From NCBI GenBank assembly GCA_003991915.1, contig RQTK01000208.1:148248-212247 (forward strand): DNA of 64,000 nt. The letters run 5' to 3'. Shown one piece after another: positions 63,401-64,000 of the stretch. Position 1 is the stretch's first letter. Each line of letters starts with the position of its first letter. Below the pieces are notes generated by a model. It worked only from the letters and a program-made list of their open reading frames with translations, did not search any database and was not told where the DNA came from. This stretch comes from Elysia chlorotica (lineage: Eukaryota; Mollusca; Gastropoda; Plakobranchidae). The position numbers and the translations under genes were made by a program.

Positions 63401-63673
63401 CATGGATAATTTTTTTTCAGACATTGCTGGTGTGGCTGAAGATCTACCTTCAAACAATTGATTCTCTATTCACTGAACCTTCAAACAATTGATTCTCTAT
63501 TCACTGAACCTTCAAACAATCGATTCTCTATTCACTGACTCTGCTTGCACCAACCTTTTCATCCGAGTCGCGCTTCCACTTGTCCCTGTAGTCTGTCGAG
63601 CTACGCTTGCGCTCCGAGGGACTGTAACCACCGTACTTGTCAACTGACCGACGCGAGAACTTGGATGGAGCTC
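50578..63673 (-). CDS. ZC3H4: ZC3H4/ZC3H6-type CCCH zinc-finger protein (Suppressor-of-sable family), 5' end outside window
   Basis: ZC3H4 is a nuclear RNA-binding protein that, with WDR82, restrains non-coding and premature transcription; Drosophila Su(s) is its relative. Thirteen exons on the minus strand join with consistent phases over 5,768 nt (about 1,921 residues visible). In order: KRKR-type basic N-terminal region; three CCCH fingers, C-x7-C-x5-C-x3-H (Cys202-His220), C-x8-C-x4-C-x3-H (232-250) and C-x8-C-x5-C-x3-H (255-274); an Asp/Tyr-rich stretch; the family motif [13 protein letters not shown]; a long Gln/Asn/Met-Gly repeat region; a charged coiled-coil-like segment; [11 protein letters not shown]; a Thr/Ser-rich region; many DPRL repeats; and the family C-terminus [16 protein letters not shown]. 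It is a co-orthologue candidate for vertebrate ZC3H4 and ZC3H6, which one sequence cannot separate. The intron between fingers 2 and 3 is AT-AC. Confidence 0.94.
53150..53232. repeat. (AAT)n microsatellite in intron
   Basis: About 80 bp of AATAAT between exons m and l. The poly-Ile frame across it is an artefact. Confidence 0.95.
53426..53655 (-). CDS. ZC3H4: ZC3H4-type exon l (Thr/Ser/Ala-rich)
   Basis: 230 nt, acceptor CCGCGTACAG, donor GTGAGT. Encodes a Thr/Ser/Ala-rich linker and [16 protein letters not shown]. The correct frame was chosen by phase from exons k and m. Confidence 0.85.
54278..54372 (-). CDS. ZC3H4: ZC3H4-type exon k
   Basis: 95 nt, acceptor TTTATTTCTCTACAG, donor GTACAA. 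Encodes [20 protein letters not shown] and [10 protein letters not shown], resembling the DWYSSDEE...ILK region of ZC3H4. Confidence 0.92.
55413..55604 (-). CDS. ZC3H4: ZC3H4-type exon j (charged helix)
   Basis: 192 nt, acceptor CTCCGCGCTCAG, donor GTCAGT. Encodes [20 protein letters not shown] followed by a Lys/Glu/Ala-rich helix, probably coiled coil. Confidence 0.92.
55959..57724 (-). CDS. ZC3H4: ZC3H4-type exon i (Gln/Asn/Met-Gly repeats)
   Basis: 1,766 nt, acceptor GTGTATCCTACAG, donor GTATGT. Contains poly-Gln runs and about thirty [15 protein letters not shown] repeats, then an acidic Glu-rich segment with [20 protein letters not shown]. Low-complexity, prion-like composition. Repeat number probably varies between individuals. 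Confidence 0.92.
58133..58232 (-). CDS. ZC3H4: ZC3H4-type exon h (family motif)
   Basis: 100 nt, acceptor TTTTGCCTTTTCAG, donor GTGAGT. Encodes [20 protein letters not shown], the most conserved non-finger block of the family. Confidence 0.94.
58850..58885. repeat. (CAA)n microsatellite in intron
   Basis: Twelve or so CAA triplets between exons h and g. Confidence 0.85.
58925..59040 (-). repeat. Dispersed repeat, copy B
   Basis: Reverse complement of 46005-46155 over GAGTGAGTTTGTTTTACGGC, TATGTTGTGCCCATGATGTC and GCATTATACTAGTAGCAAC. Confidence 0.85.
59132..59276 (-). CDS. ZC3H4: ZC3H4-type exon g
   Basis: 145 nt, acceptor ATGTCTCCAG, donor GTAGGT. Encodes [20 protein letters not shown] and further Asp/Tyr-rich sequence ending RGRPSLLG. 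Confidence 0.92.
59461..59735 (-). mobile_element. tRNA-derived SINE, full-length reference copy (reverse)
   Basis: The best-preserved copy in the window. On the minus strand: GTGGTCCAGAGGTAGAACATC (box A region), AGGTCCCGGGTTCGAATCC (perfect box B), then TCGGTGTCAGTATAATGTG, GGAGTCATGGTATCCCCGCC, GGCAGCACATAAAATTGTC and a GACGTTAAACCAACCCAACC tail. About 270 bp. A more degenerate second copy may follow at 59780-60005. Confidence 0.93.
60468..60595 (-). CDS. ZC3H4: ZC3H4-type exon f (finger 3)
   Basis: 128 nt from AG (after the AC acceptor) to donor GTGAGT. Encodes [37 protein letters not shown] and AAED. Confidence 0.95.
60596..61111 (-). other. U12-type AT-AC intron
   Basis: The 516-bp intron starts ATATCCTTTT (the minor-spliceosome donor consensus ATATCCTT). 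It ends GTTAC, with a branch-site-like TCCCTTAACT just upstream, about 10-12 nt from the AC. Splicing here is the only way to join finger 2 to finger 3 in frame (YMH-E-NYPC). A GT-AG alternative is not available. Confidence 0.9.
61112..61226 (-). CDS. ZC3H4: ZC3H4-type exon e (finger 1 end, finger 2)
   Basis: 115 nt, acceptor TGTTTGGTTCCCAG. Encodes GSGCQFNHD and all of finger 2 ([19 protein letters not shown]). No GT donor exists at its end. It closes at G/ATATCCTTTT, a U12 AT-type donor. Confidence 0.93.
61788..61946 (-). CDS. ZC3H4: ZC3H4-type exon d (finger 1, first half)
   Basis: 159 nt, acceptor TTTGTGTTCCAG, donor GTAGGC. Encodes [14 protein letters not shown] and [13 protein letters not shown], the first two cysteines of finger 1. 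Confidence 0.94.
62264..62300 (-). CDS. ZC3H4: ZC3H4-type exon c, 37-nt microexon
   Basis: Acceptor TCTCTTTTAG and donor GTAAAT bound 37 nt encoding [12 protein letters not shown]. The phase completes Gly from exon b and leaves phase 0. Confidence 0.87.
62596..62915 (-). CDS. ZC3H4: ZC3H4-type exon b
   Basis: 320 nt, acceptor CTTGTGTACAG, donor GTGCGT. Encodes [17 protein letters not shown] and a Gly/Ser/Ala-rich low-complexity region ending SEDSEDG. Confidence 0.9.
63448..63540. repeat. 30-bp tandem repeat, 3 copies, beside exon a
   Basis: Three units of CTTCAAACAATTGATTCTCT plus ATTCACTGAA lie just downstream (minus strand) of the exon a donor. They do not carry the donor sequence itself. 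Confidence 0.9.
63555..63673 (-). CDS. ZC3H4: ZC3H4-type exon a (first visible)
   Basis: 119 nt, acceptor CTGCACCACCAG, donor AAG/GTTGGT. Encodes [20 protein letters not shown] and a basic [19 protein letters not shown] tail. Confidence 0.85.
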
Positions 63674-64000
63674 CTGGTGGTGCAGAATGAGGAAGGTAGT
63701 ACTATTAGAAATTAGAAATTTGCCTCACCATTTCTGAAACTTACTAATGTGGATAATTCACGTGTAATATAAAATGTATCCTTTGCCCCTTTTGGACTTT
63801 ACTGCCACTTTGAACAAAACTGGAACAAAAAGATTTTGTAAAAAATAAATAAATAAATACATATTTTTAAAACTTCGCTCCCATTTTTTCAACAATTTGA
63901 AATCTTTACAACTTCAGTTTTAAAATAAATATGCTTTACACAATTTAAAGATCAGTACACTTCATAGTAAAGCATCTTCTTAGCACTATGACTACTGCTT
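63674..64000 (-). other. Intron of the ZC3H4-type gene
   Basis: AT-rich intron sequence. The upstream exons and promoter lie beyond the right edge. Confidence 0.7.

Overview
This is a eukaryotic nuclear genome fragment. The genes are intron-rich with GT-AG junctions, the intergenic DNA is AT-rich and full of microsatellites, minisatellites, tRNA-derived SINEs and LINE remnants, and the coding exons have GC-rich third positions. The gene content (BAX, a ZC3H4/ZC3H6-type CCCH protein, an SLC6 transporter) and the repeat style suggest a lophotrochozoan, most likely a gastropod mollusc. The species is an inference.

Layout. 1-7.07 kb is tandem repeats (GATA, 27-bp, 10-bp, CTT and 73-bp arrays) plus a broken LTR-retroelement fragment inside a SINE. 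7.06-7.28 kb (-) is one exon of an SLC6 neurotransmitter-type transporter, with a very odd block in it. 7.3-17.5 kb has no gene I can support, only a LINE 3' end, SINEs and one assembly gap. 17.5-18.1 kb is a foldback MITE with perfect 83-bp inverted repeats joined to an ATC array. 18.26-19.34 kb (-) and 19.35-21.09 kb (+) are the 3' ends of two unidentified genes that abut head to head. 21.1-28.9 kb is AT-rich DNA with SINEs and a tandem segmental duplication.

28.9-43.5 kb is the main functional unit. It holds two divergently oriented BAX-family genes (28932-32784 minus, 36346-43493 plus). Their five homologous coding exons have identical lengths (159, 85, 136, 99 and 108 nt) and phases. The plus copy is a canonical BAX. 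The minus copy has changed the invariant glycines of BH3 and BH1. Intron 1 of the plus gene holds a dead LINE fragment and an apparently intact Merlin/ISXO2-type transposase.

43.5-50.6 kb is AT-rich intergenic/UTR sequence. 50.58-63.67 kb (-) is a 13-exon gene for a ZC3H4/ZC3H6 (Suppressor-of-sable) CCCH protein. Its N-terminus lies beyond the right edge, and it contains a U12-type AT-AC intron between the exons for zinc fingers 2 and 3.

Most notable: (1) a 26-27-nt block in the SLC6 exon that is complemented but not reversed, hiding the family's invariant NVWRFP motif; (2) the diverged head-to-head BAX pair; (3) two minisatellites, in two unrelated genes, whose units carry the exon end and its 5' splice site; (4) the AT-AC intron.
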